Assembly (NCBI GenBank): GCA_963931615.1
Contig: OZ007032.1
Location: 1,364,001-1,428,000 of the forward strand
Reading direction: 5' to 3'
DNA length: 64,000 nucleotides
Source of the DNA: Coprenecus sp902388455
Lineage (GTDB): Bacteria; Bacteroidota; Bacteroidia; Bacteroidales; UBA932
Shown: piece by piece, positions 54,041 to 62,867 of the stretch
How the letters are laid out: every line of letters starts with the position of its first letter
Position numbering within the stretch: position 1 is the stretch's first letter
Notes under the pieces: model-generated
Seen by the model: the letters and a program-made list of their open reading frames with translations, nothing else
Databases searched by the model: none
Told to the model about the DNA's origin: nothing
Program-made: the position numbers and the translations under genes

Positions 54041-54420
54041 AACGGCAGTAAATTCCCCGATTCGGTGCCGTTGTGGAAGGAGGTCTGCATTTTTCGGTCT
54101 TTAGGAATGTGGTGCCAGACAATGCCGACCGGATAGCCGGAAACCAAAACCCTGTAGAGACCGAACCAACTGCAGGCAAGAACACACCCTATTTTTGTAT
54201 TATATTTATTATAAGTTACTTTGGGAAATATCTTGATCTTTTCGACCTGTTTTTTCAAGTCGAAAAGATCACTTTCTTTCTGTATATTACTGTATCATAG
54301 GTGATTGAAAAATATGGGCGCGTTTCTGATTACGGTTGTTCAGAAAGTTCCCGGGCACGATGGACGAAAAAGGAGGTGTTTCTGGGAGTTGTAAAAGAAT
54401 CCACACAAAAATCTACTGCC
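54041..54420. repeat. Left copy of a 0.4-kb direct repeat
   Basis: From AACGGCAG at 54041 to CACAAAAATCTACTG near 54418 this matches 60890-61339 in the same orientation at roughly 85-90 % by eye. It contains a perfect 13-bp hairpin (54234-54246 with 54259-54271, TGATCTTTTCGAC). It lacks about 66 bp that the right copy has near its end. No open frame is conserved between the copies, so it is probably non-coding. Confidence 0.75.
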
Positions 54421-54452
54421 ATAGAATTACCGCCACAGGAATTGAATCATAG

Positions 54453-54488
54453 CCTCATTGAGGTTATGGCATCGTAGTCTCAATGAGG
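54453..54488. repeat. Perfect 10-bp hairpin after the LPP20-like operon
   Basis: CCTCATTGAG (54453-54462) and CTCAATGAGG (54479-54488) with a 16-nt loop, about 40 bp beyond the stop of the 654-residue gene. It could terminate the minus-strand operon, but there is no T tract. Confidence 0.45.
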
Positions 54489-54526
54489 TTGACTTAGATT
54501 ACTCGTTATATGGCTGAAAGCAACCC

Positions 54527-56491
54527 TTATTTTCCACGGAAAGGGACGGAGAATCCACAAGTTACTGCAACAGGCCTGCCGTCAATTTTTCCAGGAGTCC
54601 ATTTAGGGGACATGGATACAACCCTGACTGCTTCTGCATACAGCGCTTCTACCTCCTCAGGGATTTTCGCTTCCGGATCATCCGGCTTCCATTTAATGTC
54701 ATAGTCATCTCTCCAACCACGGACTTTCACATCTTTTATGGTTCCATCGACATCTATTGTAAATAACAGCATTACACTCCCCTCTATACCCTTTGCCACA
54801 TTAGAATGGACAAGATTTTGGGATACCCAGGAAGTAAACGCATTTAAATCCCCTCCTATAAACAATGGTCTCTCTTCTACCTGTTGAAGCGGAACAGCCT
54901 GTAACGAATTTACTTCACTATCGGCCGTAGATATCTCGGATGGCTGTGATGAATCCCGCCTGTCCGTAAATTCTTGATAGGGAGATTCATTATTCATCGA
55001 CTCATAAAAAGATTGATCTAAACATAAATATTCTTCCTGATAGTAGTACCGACCTATAAAAAAGTTGCCATTTAGAGCAAAAGAACCGTATACTATCCTT
55101 CCTTCCACATTGAGGCCTAATTTAAATATATAAATAAATCCCTGAACTGAATAAGCAATCCATTCTCCTTGCCTTTCCCATTGTTCTCCCACAGGATCAT
55201 GTTCAAAATAATATGAATATGGATCATCATATTTTTCTACAAAAAGACGTCGCAATTCGGAAGGATCAGGATGTTTTTTAGGCAGATTTAAATATATTTC
55301 GGTTACGCTTCGTTTACTGCAAATATCGTAAATTTGAGAGTTATATTTTACCTCAAATCCTGTCGTATTAAATAATTCCTCTTCACTTAATTGAAAAACA
55401 ACAGGAAAGTAGACTCTCTCTGCAAGACAAGGTAGACCTCTAATATTAGGATCTTGTGAATAAGAATATGAATCTAAACGTGAATATAATGAAGCGGTAT
55501 CGCATGAAAAGTTTTTCTTATTTGAAAAAAGTATTCCTTTCAAGGAAACGTCATAATAATCAAATTCTATAGTTGAGATATCTAAAAGATAACAAACACC
55601 TGTATCGTTATTAATATTAATAGACCATGACAATGAGGCCATTGTCAAAAATCTGGCAATATCAAAGAAGATCAAATCTATTGTAAGTTCATCATTCCTA
55701 AAAAAATATTCATGGCCGTTAAATGCACCGCTTAATGTCTCATATTCATCTCTAAATAAAGATGCTTTTACTTCATTAGAGGTTGTGCCAACATTATTAT
55801 AATACCCCCAAGTCCTAGCAGTAGTTTTCATATTATTTCTGTGCCATGCTATGACTTCACTTTGAGACAGAGACAATGATTGCAATGTCGAGTTAACGAG
55901 ATTCATCAGCCGTCCAAAATTTCCATTGTCCTTAGCAGTTACAAGTGTCCTGACTTCATAAGCGCCATTGTCAAGCAGCCTGGGCTCGCCAACGACTTCT
56001 ATTGAATAGTCGTAAATATTGCGGGCCATCATAGCTACCTGGTTCTTCAGGTGAATAAGGGCTTTTAGTTCGTTCTCTGTGTTCAATTTCCTCATTTTCA
56101 TATTCATGGTAAAAGTCTGACCGGCAAATTCCGCGGAAGAGCCGTGGCTTTTGGCATAGGAGATGAGGTTGCCGATGGACACTGTCGCCGAAAGAGTCAC
56201 CGACTGACTGCCGTCTGGCATGGTTATGCATGAAAGTTCCTTGTACTCTTTTACATTTCCCGAGGCGACAGTCGCAATCTCATCTTTCACTATCTCATCA
56301 TTGAGAATTTGCGCGTTAGCTGACACAAACACACCATAGGACTGTTCTATGGCACTGCGCAGAGCATTGGCGGTGGCTTCTTCCTTTGTGCTTCCCTGCC
56401 CATTGACTACAAGAGTAATATCATTCTGTTGCTGGGCATACAAGCCTAAAGTTCCAAGCAGCAAAATTGCTGTAATGAAAAATTGTTTCAT
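54527..56491 (-). CDS. Secreted protein with FlgT/LPP20-like N-terminus and TonB-type C-terminus
   Basis: A 654-residue protein with signal peptide (about 1-19). Residues about 22-85 (ITLVVNGQGSTKEEATANAL, RSAIEQSYGVFVSA) resemble the FlgT/LPP20 SHS2-type domain. A large middle part has no recognised fold. The last about 100 residues (GIEGSVMLLFTIDVDGTIKD, VVSMSPKWTPGKIDGRPV) match a TonB C-terminal domain. There is no membrane anchor besides the signal peptide, so it is not a normal TonB. Last gene of a five-gene operon. Confidence 0.7.
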   Translation of the reverse strand: MKQFFITAILLLGTLGLYAQQQNDITLVVNGQGSTKEEATANALRSAIEQSYGVFVSANAQILNDEIVKDEIATVASGNVKEYKELSCITMPDGSQSVTLSATVSIGNLISYAKSHGSSAEFAGQTFTMNMKMRKLNTENELKALIHLKNQVAMMARNIYDYSIEVVGEPRLLDNGAYEVRTLVTAKDNGNFGRLMNLVNSTLQSLSLSQSEVIAWHRNNMKTTARTWGYYNNVGTTSNEVKASLFRDEYETLSGAFNGHEYFFRNDELTIDLIFFDIARFLTMASLSWSININNDTGVCYLLDISTIEFDYYDVSLKGILFSNKKNFSCDTASLYSRLDSYSYSQDPNIRGLPCLAERVYFPVVFQLSEEELFNTTGFEVKYNSQIYDICSKRSVTEIYLNLPKKHPDPSELRRLFVEKYDDPYSYYFEHDPVGEQWERQGEWIAYSVQGFIYIFKLGLNVEGRIVYGSFALNGNFFIGRYYYQEEYLCLDQSFYESMNNESPYQEFTDRRDSSQPSEISTADSEVNSLQAVPLQQVEERPLFIGGDLNAFTSWVSQNLVHSNVAKGIEGSVMLLFTIDVDGTIKDVKVRGWRDDYDIKWKPDDPEAKIPEEVEALYAEAVRVVSMSPKWTPGKIDGRPVAVTCGFSVPFRGK

Positions 56492-56522
56492 AGCATTAAT
56501 CTTTATGCCATCCCCTTTAATT

Positions 56523-57050
56523 TCAACATTCCATAATTATTGATGCCAGAGCTGATATTCCTACAAGGATTACAGATATGACAGCTACGCAGGAACTCTT
56601 TTTCGCCTCATACAATTCTCTGGAAATATGTCCTGCTTTGACATATTCCATTAATTCAGGTGAGACGACGATGTTTGAGGTTATATGTGAGACTATGAAA
56701 TCTGAAACATCCTTTGGGAGGTATCCGTTTTGGGTTCCTTTAGAATATCCAAGTTCTATTTGTGAGGACTTGGCGGCTGTCTCAACAAAACAGATGTACC
56801 CCATAGCCTCCAGCTTGCGTAAATAGAACCAAATAAAAATCGTTTTCATATATCCTTCATCATTGTTCTGATTGCATCTTACTGCCAACTCGTTTTTGCT
56901 GGGAGTCTCCTGTATTTCGATGTTCAATTTTTTGAGAATACGATCTAGACAATTGTTAAATGAGTCGACGTCTTTCTTTTTCACAAGAATGTCCTTTAAT
57001 TCACAATCCACAATTTTGTAAATCCCCTTTGTAAATTCAAATTTTTTCAT
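56523..57050 (-). CDS. Hypothetical protein with C-terminal membrane anchor
   Basis: A 175-residue protein without signal peptide: a charged N-terminal part, IFIWFYLRKLEAMGYICFVE in the middle and a hydrophobic tail SCVAVISVILVGISALASII at about 152-171. It appears to be tail-anchored or attached at the inner membrane. Not recognised; the place between secreted-protein genes suggests a linked function. Confidence 0.5.
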   Translation of the reverse strand: MKKFEFTKGIYKIVDCELKDILVKKKDVDSFNNCLDRILKKLNIEIQETPSKNELAVRCNQNNDEGYMKTIFIWFYLRKLEAMGYICFVETAAKSSQIELGYSKGTQNGYLPKDVSDFIVSHITSNIVVSPELMEYVKAGHISRELYEAKKSSCVAVISVILVGISALASIIMEC

Positions 57051-57065
57051 GATTTATACAGTATA

Positions 57066-58349
57066 TTAATTGATTGTCAATAATTTGTTAATTTCCTCTT
57101 TACTCCATTCTTCCACCGCATAACCGAGCAGAAAGCGGCTGAGGTCGTCCATCCTGCGAAATCCCATTTCACTCATGCATATCGCGATATTGCCCGCAAG
57201 GAACTTCGTGTGAGGAGCCAGTTTAAGGCAAAGCAGCAGATACGGCATGGCTTTTTCCGGCCGGCCCAGGTATCGGTAGGAAGCTCCTAAGAGGTTGAGG
57301 GTTTCAGCAGAAATGCCTTCGCTGTCGATGGATTGCCGCAACAGTCCTGCGGCCTTTTCAAAATCCGATTCCGAATAGGCGGCAGCCGCCTTATTGTATA
57401 AGGAGTCGGTGATGGGCTGACGTATGCCGAACGGGGATATAGCACCAGGAAATGTCTCTATGACTTTCGAAAATGTAGCCTCGTCACGATTTATTTTATC
57501 GGTGGAGCATTTACGGGCGCAAAACTCAAGCATGCTCTCGTATATTGTTCCGGTCTCCGACAAAGTCTGACGCCAGAGCGAATAAAATTCGGGCTTGTCG
57601 CTAAGCGAGACCGATGTCACTATCTCCTCATAGTAAAACTGACTGTACGGTTTCGTCTCAGGACATTCTCCGCTAACTTGTTTCGTTTTCATGGCAACTC
57701 CCTGTTCCGGTGCATACACAGATAATTCAAATCTGTCCGGAACTGCCTGAAGGCTTCTGACCCCTGATGGCAGTTGTGTATCTCCAGAGAGGAAATCCCT
57801 TTCCATGGCCAGATGCTGTTCAGCGGTAAACCCTCTGAAGTTGTAGAGCAATCTGGCCGTTCTCTCACATTTGTCTTTATTATACCCATTAACAACCAAC
57901 GAATACAAGTCCAGATCTTTTTTATAAGAAGCATAACCGATACGGTATTTATCTTTTTTACAGATATACTCTTGCGCCTGTTTCCCATCCACTTGCTGTG
58001 TTTTTTGCTGCAATCCTTCGACTACCGCATTGTAATGCAAATCAATTCCGTCCACAACAAACTGGAAATATTCCGATCCTAGAGAACTGTATTGTTCCGA
58101 AGAGGTAAATACGATATAAGCCCCTATAAGGTCCACAGCCGTTATCCTGTTCTGCCTGTCGGTGATGTTCCTGTTACGGGACAACATGGATGAACCGGAC
58201 ACGGTGCAAGTGACCCGATATTCCGATGCCGTTTCCACGATACTGAACACAGTCGGTCCCTTCCTGTACTCGAACTGTTCTCCCTTGGCATAGAAAGAAC
58301 CGGCCAAGATCAGAGCTGTAACTATTACGGCTTTACAGATCTCCTTCAT
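57066..58349 (-). CDS. Secreted protein with TPR-like C-terminal repeats
   Basis: A 427-residue protein with signal peptide (about 1-23), a strand-rich N-terminal part and a C-terminal helical part with TPR-like units (YNKAAAAYSESDFEKAAGLL and TLNLLGASYRYLGRPEKAMP). No enzymatic motif seen. Its start overlaps the upstream gene by 17 bp. It shares the word SLQAVP with the 654-residue protein, perhaps by chance. Confidence 0.55.
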   Translation of the reverse strand: MKEICKAVIVTALILAGSFYAKGEQFEYRKGPTVFSIVETASEYRVTCTVSGSSMLSRNRNITDRQNRITAVDLIGAYIVFTSSEQYSSLGSEYFQFVVDGIDLHYNAVVEGLQQKTQQVDGKQAQEYICKKDKYRIGYASYKKDLDLYSLVVNGYNKDKCERTARLLYNFRGFTAEQHLAMERDFLSGDTQLPSGVRSLQAVPDRFELSVYAPEQGVAMKTKQVSGECPETKPYSQFYYEEIVTSVSLSDKPEFYSLWRQTLSETGTIYESMLEFCARKCSTDKINRDEATFSKVIETFPGAISPFGIRQPITDSLYNKAAAAYSESDFEKAAGLLRQSIDSEGISAETLNLLGASYRYLGRPEKAMPYLLLCLKLAPHTKFLAGNIAICMSEMGFRRMDDLSRFLLGYAVEEWSKEEINKLLTIN

Positions 58350-59658
58350 CTCCAGTTATAGTAATCACACCTTTTGTAGTCTGTTGCCGTACTGCACCAT
58401 TCTGTTGTGAAGAAGATGATAACGGATTGCCGGCATTGTCGAATTGCTGTTTCAAGTCAGCGGCTTGCCGGGCATTGGAATATGTCCATGCTACAACGTA
58501 GCCTGCAATTCCGGTATTGGATGTAGGGTGTACCCCTTTCCATTGGCGCACCTGTTCTGTCGCAATATTCAATGTGGTCATCTTGGCTTTGACAGCCTGT
58601 TCCCATTTACTGCTGGAAAAATAGGCATTGGAGCCGTCTGCATATTCTCTCAGTTTTTCAACACTTTCCATTGTCTCATTTGCCACAATATCTTCAGCCA
58701 CAAAATTCTTGATATTGTTTATCGCCTGCAGCCTTGCCTGACTATAAGCCCTGCTGTAGGCGGCGGACTGCCGTGAACCTGTCTCACGGACTTCCTGCTG
58801 ACCAAAGCCATAGACCACCATTTCTCCTTTTTCATTGTATGTTACCAGAACCCCCATCCGCATTACAAGTTCAGAAACCGGCATCTGCATAATCCTGTCT
58901 CTCGAAGATTTAGCCGCACCAGTTGAGATGGCCCCGCAACCGCCATTCTGTATTGATGATGCGAACGATTGGAACTCAGGAGAATATTTCATGCATACGG
59001 CTACTTGATAATCGTCTCCACCGGATTCACCTTCCGCTATTCTCACCACTGCACATCCCTTGACCATGCCGGCGACAAGTGAACGTATCGTCTGATTGAA
59101 GTTTTGCTCATATACGGCCTTCTTTTTCGCAGTATTCATTTGTCTTATTTCTTCATCAGACACACCCAGCGCAGCCAGAGCGTTATCCATAGACTGGTCC
59201 GCGAGCCTTGCTGCCTTTTCCAGCATTGATGCCTTGTCTTTGGCATCCGGATCCTCTCCTTCAACTATATCCTCAAGAAGCTGGAATCCTCTTCCTGACG
59301 AAATCTGCTCACCGGCCATTCTGAGCAGATTCATCTTTGCGGTAAGCTCCGCAATGGAATAAGCCACATTTCTTGAGTTGATAAAACCCGGCATGTTGCT
59401 TGGCCGGGCTGTCGTGGCCGCACCGATGACGTATATAGAACCGTCATCGTTGATAACACCCAAAGCCTTTCCCTGTTTCGCAAGAGACTGTGTCATGCTC
59501 TCGACTAAAACATCTTCGGGATACTGGATAATTTCTGCCTGGACATTCTGGGTCTCCTGGACAGCCTGAGTATTTGCCAATTCTGCAGGACTCTGTGCAT
59601 ATATGGTCCCTGTACAGTACAATAAAGCAACAAAAAATGTTAACACTGATTTTTTCAT
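58333..59658 (-). CDS. Secreted LPP20/FlgT-like protein
   Basis: A 441-residue protein with signal peptide (about 1-21). Two regions (about 75-215 and 255-390) have the helix pattern AYSIAELTAKMNLLRMAGEQ and AYSQARLQAINNIKNFVAED after YVIGAA and VVYGFGQ strands, as in LPP20/SHS2 domains. This looks like a tandem duplication of the domain. Role unknown; relatives are found in cell-envelope proteins. Confidence 0.6.
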   Translation of the reverse strand: MKKSVLTFFVALLYCTGTIYAQSPAELANTQAVQETQNVQAEIIQYPEDVLVESMTQSLAKQGKALGVINDDGSIYVIGAATTARPSNMPGFINSRNVAYSIAELTAKMNLLRMAGEQISSGRGFQLLEDIVEGEDPDAKDKASMLEKAARLADQSMDNALAALGVSDEEIRQMNTAKKKAVYEQNFNQTIRSLVAGMVKGCAVVRIAEGESGGDDYQVAVCMKYSPEFQSFASSIQNGGCGAISTGAAKSSRDRIMQMPVSELVMRMGVLVTYNEKGEMVVYGFGQQEVRETGSRQSAAYSRAYSQARLQAINNIKNFVAEDIVANETMESVEKLREYADGSNAYFSSSKWEQAVKAKMTTLNIATEQVRQWKGVHPTSNTGIAGYVVAWTYSNARQAADLKQQFDNAGNPLSSSSQQNGAVRQQTTKGVITITGDEGDL

Positions 59659-59662
59659 ATTT

Positions 59663-60121
59663 CTAGATTATTTTGTATATGGCATAATAATAAACACTTC
59701 TGTCATCGGAATACCATCCTCCAAGATGTTTTATTCCATTGATATGTCCCATAACTTCTTCTCTGATGACTTCAGAAAATGTCTGGACTGATTCGACTTG
59801 CCTCTCACCGGTACCGTCTATGGTATTCTCGTGTGTTACAAGTTCGGTATAAGATGTTATTTCAGAACCGTTGACAAACGCAAGCATTTCTTTTTTCGCT
59901 TTCGCCGCTCCTACTGTTTTGCAGTTCGCTTCGGATTTCGTTCCGACAATAACCTGAGCGACACTTATGACACAGGTGTCGTTGTTATAAGAATAAACAT
60001 TGGAGCCCCCCATGTTGATAGAGGACTTGTCTGCAATATATTGCAATAGGTCAACTTCCTGTGCGTTAAGTGAGAGGACACCAAGCAGTCCTGCTATGAC
60101 CGGCAGAATCAACTTGCTCAT
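59663..60121 (-). CDS. Small secreted LPP20-like protein
   Basis: A 152-residue protein with signal peptide (about 1-20, ending SLNAQ). The remaining part has the LPP20 pattern: SVAQVIVGTKSEANCKTVGA, AKAKKEMLAFVNGSEITSYT, then EEVMGHINGIKHLGGWYSDD and a closing YYYAIYKII strand. No lipobox Cys, so not a lipoprotein itself. First gene of the five-gene operon. Confidence 0.65.
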   Translation of the reverse strand: MSKLILPVIAGLLGVLSLNAQEVDLLQYIADKSSINMGGSNVYSYNNDTCVISVAQVIVGTKSEANCKTVGAAKAKKEMLAFVNGSEITSYTELVTHENTIDGTGERQVESVQTFSEVIREEVMGHINGIKHLGGWYSDDRSVYYYAIYKII

Positions 60122-60889
60122 ACTGGATTCCTACATTATGCCATTACTCCAAAATGGCATTTTATAAAATTTAAGTTATACAAAAAGAAAGTGTGGAGTT
60201 GTTCCGCTTATCTGACAGGAGGTTGTGGTAAGACCTTAGCAAGAATAAACGATGCAATACCCCACACTCGAATAGATATGGGGTACGGATACAGAATATC
60301 CTTGCCATTATCTAAACAAGAATGAGTGCTGTTCGTTGTCCTCTTGCTTTAGAAATTACCACATTTCCTATCAAGGACAGTGCGAAAACACTTTCAATAT
60401 GTCTTGTCCCACGGATTGCTCCGTGGAACAGCGCAAAGATACGAAAGTTTTCTACAAACAGCACTCAAATTGTGGAGTATCGCATCTAAATATTGGAGAG
60501 GCTGTGACATGGTTCCCTGTGTACTCGGATGCCTTAAATGTCGGAAATGGCACATCACAGCTGATGCAGGTCAGCGACTTTCGTGCTTTTCGCTATGAGG
60601 GAATGCTTCAGTTAGCCGTTCGCCTTTACAGTCTAGCACCTATCTGTCAATCTACTACGTAGTCTTCTCCTGAGACATATCCCCGTCAGGCCGGCACTCC
60701 ACAAATAGGCCACTGCCAACTGCTTACAGTTACTTATTCATCTATTCTTTCATCCAGCCGCCTATCCTGCAAATGCAGTTATTTACATATACGCGTAATC
60801 TCTTTAATATCAATTTGCTACATAAATTAACGATTACGGACAGAATGAATATTTGGGTGTTCTGTTTTTTTTACCTCCAAGTGCAGCCT
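60122..60889. other. Gene-free region upstream of the LPP20-like operon
   Basis: No convincing gene is seen on either strand. On the minus strand a TATCTTTG box (60434-60441) is followed at the expected start point by a perfect hairpin CCACGG-AGCAAT-CCGTGG (60409-60426). If used, it gives a leader of about 300 nt before the first gene. The part 60550-60720 looks structured on the minus strand (many short GC-rich stems), but no RNA family is recognised. Confidence 0.4.
60434..60441 (-). promoter_or_regulatory. Candidate -7 box of the LPP20-like operon
   Basis: TATCTTTG in the context CGTATCTTTGCGC on the minus strand. TTTG words lie 13 and 24 bp upstream, not at the usual 19-21, so strength is uncertain. 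Confidence 0.4.
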
Positions 60890-61339
60890 AACGGCAGCGA
60901 TTCCCGCGATTCAGTGCCGTTGTGGAAGGAGGTCTGCATTTTTCGGTATTTAGTAATGTGGTGCCAGGCAATGCCGATAGGAATGGCTGGAAACCAAAAC
61001 CCTGTTGAGACCGAACCAATTGCAGACAGGAACGCACCCTATTTTTGTATTATATTTATTATAAAAGTTACTTGAAAAAATACCCTGATCTTCTCGGCCT
61101 GTTTTTTCAAGTCGAAAAGATCACTTCCTTTCTGTATATTACTGTATCATAGGTAATTGAAAAATATAAGCGCGTTTCCGATTACGGTTGCTCAGAAAGT
61201 TCCCGGGCATGATGGACGAAAAAGGAGGTGTTTCTGGGAGTCGCGGCTGGGCGGATAAGTTGTGAAGTGCGACCATGGTTATTCTTTTTCGTAATTACCC
61301 CATAATTTGTAAATGAATACTCACAAAAATCTACTGACC
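60890..61339. repeat. Right copy of the 0.4-kb direct repeat
   Basis: Matches 54041-54420 in the same orientation. It has about 66 additional bases (about 61242-61307) and runs into the last codons and stop of the ORF6N gene. The hairpin stem seen in the left copy is kept here with G-T pairs. Confidence 0.75.
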
Positions 61340-61870
61340 CCTCTTTACCTTATGTCTCAGCTTCATCACCGCAAAATTCAGCTCGATCTCCGTCTCTGTC
61401 CCGTTCGTATGCAGATCCTCACCGAACAGGTCTGCCATGATGTCCCCGCTTCTCTGCATAAGGGACTTCTGCACATACTTGTCCGGACTGGTCGACAGCT
61501 CACCTATCGTCCGCGACAGTTCCCGCAGTTTGGCGAACGCCTCGATAATCGAGATAGTCGCCTCTATCGCCTTATCCCCTTTCAGAATAGTAGCCAGCAT
61601 ATACAGGCCCTTTTCCGTAAACGCTTTTGGCAAAGTACGGCTTTTCGGACTATTTGCAATCAAAAAATTTGACCGCAAATCAGCAAACTCCTGATAATCA
61701 AGATTAAGAATGTAATTTTCAGGAAATTTACGAGGATTGTTCCTAACTGCCTGATTTATCTCACGCGTCTCTACTCCGTAAATCTCCGCCACCGCAAAGT
61801 CCAGGATGACATCCTGCCCTCTCAGGCGCACAATTTTGTCTTTCACCGACTTGTTTTCCAATATTCCCAT
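61331..61870 (-). CDS. ORF6N-domain protein
   Basis: A 179-residue protein; residues about 8-90 (VRLRGQDVILDFAVAEIYGV, REINQAVRNNPRKFPENYIL) form the ORF6N domain, followed by a helical part (TLPKAFTEKGLYMLATILKG). ORF6N/KilA-N-type domains bind DNA and are common in prophages and islands of Bacteroidota. The stop codon is inside the right direct repeat. A TAATTTTG box lies at 61887-61894 on the minus strand. Confidence 0.82.
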   Translation of the reverse strand: MGILENKSVKDKIVRLRGQDVILDFAVAEIYGVETREINQAVRNNPRKFPENYILNLDYQEFADLRSNFLIANSPKSRTLPKAFTEKGLYMLATILKGDKAIEATISIIEAFAKLRELSRTIGELSTSPDKYVQKSLMQRSGDIMADLFGEDLHTNGTETEIELNFAVMKLRHKVKRGQ

Positions 61871-61886
61871 AGCATTTGATTTTCCA

Positions 61887-61894
61887 CAAAATTA
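61887..61894 (-). promoter_or_regulatory. -7 box of the ORF6N gene
   Basis: TAATTTTG on the minus strand, 17 bp before the ATG at 61870. No clear -33 box. Confidence 0.4.
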
Positions 61895-61972
61895 CCTCCA
61901 GGCAATAACCTGAAACGGAATCTAAAAATTCACCGCAACTTTTACCTGTTTCTATAATTTTACGTTTTTTTA

Positions 61973-61980
61973 TAAATTTG
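61973..61980 (+). promoter_or_regulatory. -7 box of the thioesterase-umuDC genes
   Basis: TAAATTTG at 61973-61980, with a leader of about 34 nt to the ATG at 62021. No LexA-type palindrome was recognised here. Confidence 0.5.
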
Positions 61981-62020
61981 CACACCTTTTAACGTTCATT
62001 GATTAACAAACAACAAAACA

Positions 62021-62407
62021 ATGGCAACAGAAGATATCAAAGTCGGTATATCCGGCACATCTACCACCAAAGTATGCAAGGAGAACTGCGCGTCCATGAT
62101 GGGCTCCGGCGCACTGGACGTATTCGCTACCCCGGCCGTAGTGGCATATATGGAAATGGCCGCCTGCTATGCGGTGAATGACCTGCTCGAAGAGGGTCTC
62201 TCGACTGTAGGTACAAAGATTGACATCGCGCATATCAAGGCTTCCCCGATAGGTGAGACCATCACTGCCAAAGCCACACTCAAGGAGATTGACGGCCGCC
62301 GCCTGGTCTTCGATGTGACAGCCAGCGACTCCAAGGGCGAAATAGCCAATGGTACCCACGAGCGGTTCATCATCAAGGTGGACAAGTTCCTGGCCAAGCT
62401 GCAGTAG
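62021..62407 (+). CDS. FlK-like hotdog thioesterase
   Basis: A 128-residue single-domain hotdog protein. ATPAVVAYMEMAACYAV (Thr and Glu), VGTKIDIAHIKASPIGETI and NGTHERFII (His) match the fluoroacetyl-CoA thioesterase-like family. It hydrolyses small acyl-CoA thioesters in the cytosol; the substrate is unknown. It lies 12 bp before umuD, but the functions are not obviously related. Confidence 0.8.
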   Translation: MATEDIKVGISGTSTTKVCKENCASMMGSGALDVFATPAVVAYMEMAACYAVNDLLEEGLSTVGTKIDIAHIKASPIGETITAKATLKEIDGRRLVFDVTASDSKGEIANGTHERFIIKVDKFLAKLQ

Positions 62408-62419
62408 GAAGGTTTACAA

Positions 62420-62857
62420 ATGGATAAGGAGGATACCATATCCTGCTCCGACAGTTCGGAGTCCGACGAAAAGCAGCAGCCTCCCAGGCTCTTCGAGTCC
62501 ATCCATGCGGGCTTTCCCTCTCCTGCCGAGGACATTCCAGGGACGGCTCTGGACATCAACAGGCTGGTCGTCAAGAATCCGGCATCGACATTCTTTGCCA
62601 GGGTCAGCGGGGACAGCATGGAAGGAGACGGCATACGCGACGGGGACATCCTGGTCGTAGACAAGTCAGAGGAGCCTCGCGACGGAGCCATAGCCGTGTG
62701 CTTCATCAACGGGGAGTTCACCGTCAAAAGGCTGAAAATCAGCGATAGCCGCATCACCCTATTGCCTTCCAATCCCAGATACAAGGCCATAACGGTCCGC
62801 GAAGGGGATGACCTTACCATCTGGGGTATAGTCCGCTATGTCATAAAGAAAGTCTGA
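62420..62857 (+). CDS. umuD: UmuD-like S24 self-cleaving peptidase
   Basis: A 145-residue protein of the LexA/UmuD family. Likely cleavage site Ala30-Gly31 (SIHAGFPSP), catalytic Ser66 (GDSMEGDG) and Lys103 (FTVKRLK). After RecA-stimulated cleavage it joins UmuC to form a translesion polymerase. The 30 residues before the cleavage site are acidic and Ser-rich. Ten bases separate it from umuC. Confidence 0.9.
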   Translation: MDKEDTISCSDSSESDEKQQPPRLFESIHAGFPSPAEDIPGTALDINRLVVKNPASTFFARVSGDSMEGDGIRDGDILVVDKSEEPRDGAIAVCFINGEFTVKRLKISDSRITLLPSNPRYKAITVREGDDLTIWGIVRYVIKKV

Positions 62858-62867
62858 GGTATCTGTC

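Noticed and set aside
54001..54258. 85-residue minus-strand frame in the left direct repeat
   Set aside because: The frame is interrupted in the right copy of the repeat, so it is not conserved as protein.
60550..60720. Faint likeness on the minus strand to ribosomal or group II intron core sequence (AGCGAAA, GACCTGCA words)
   Set aside because: Only short scattered words agree; no continuous structure or intron ends were found, so I do not call an RNA gene.
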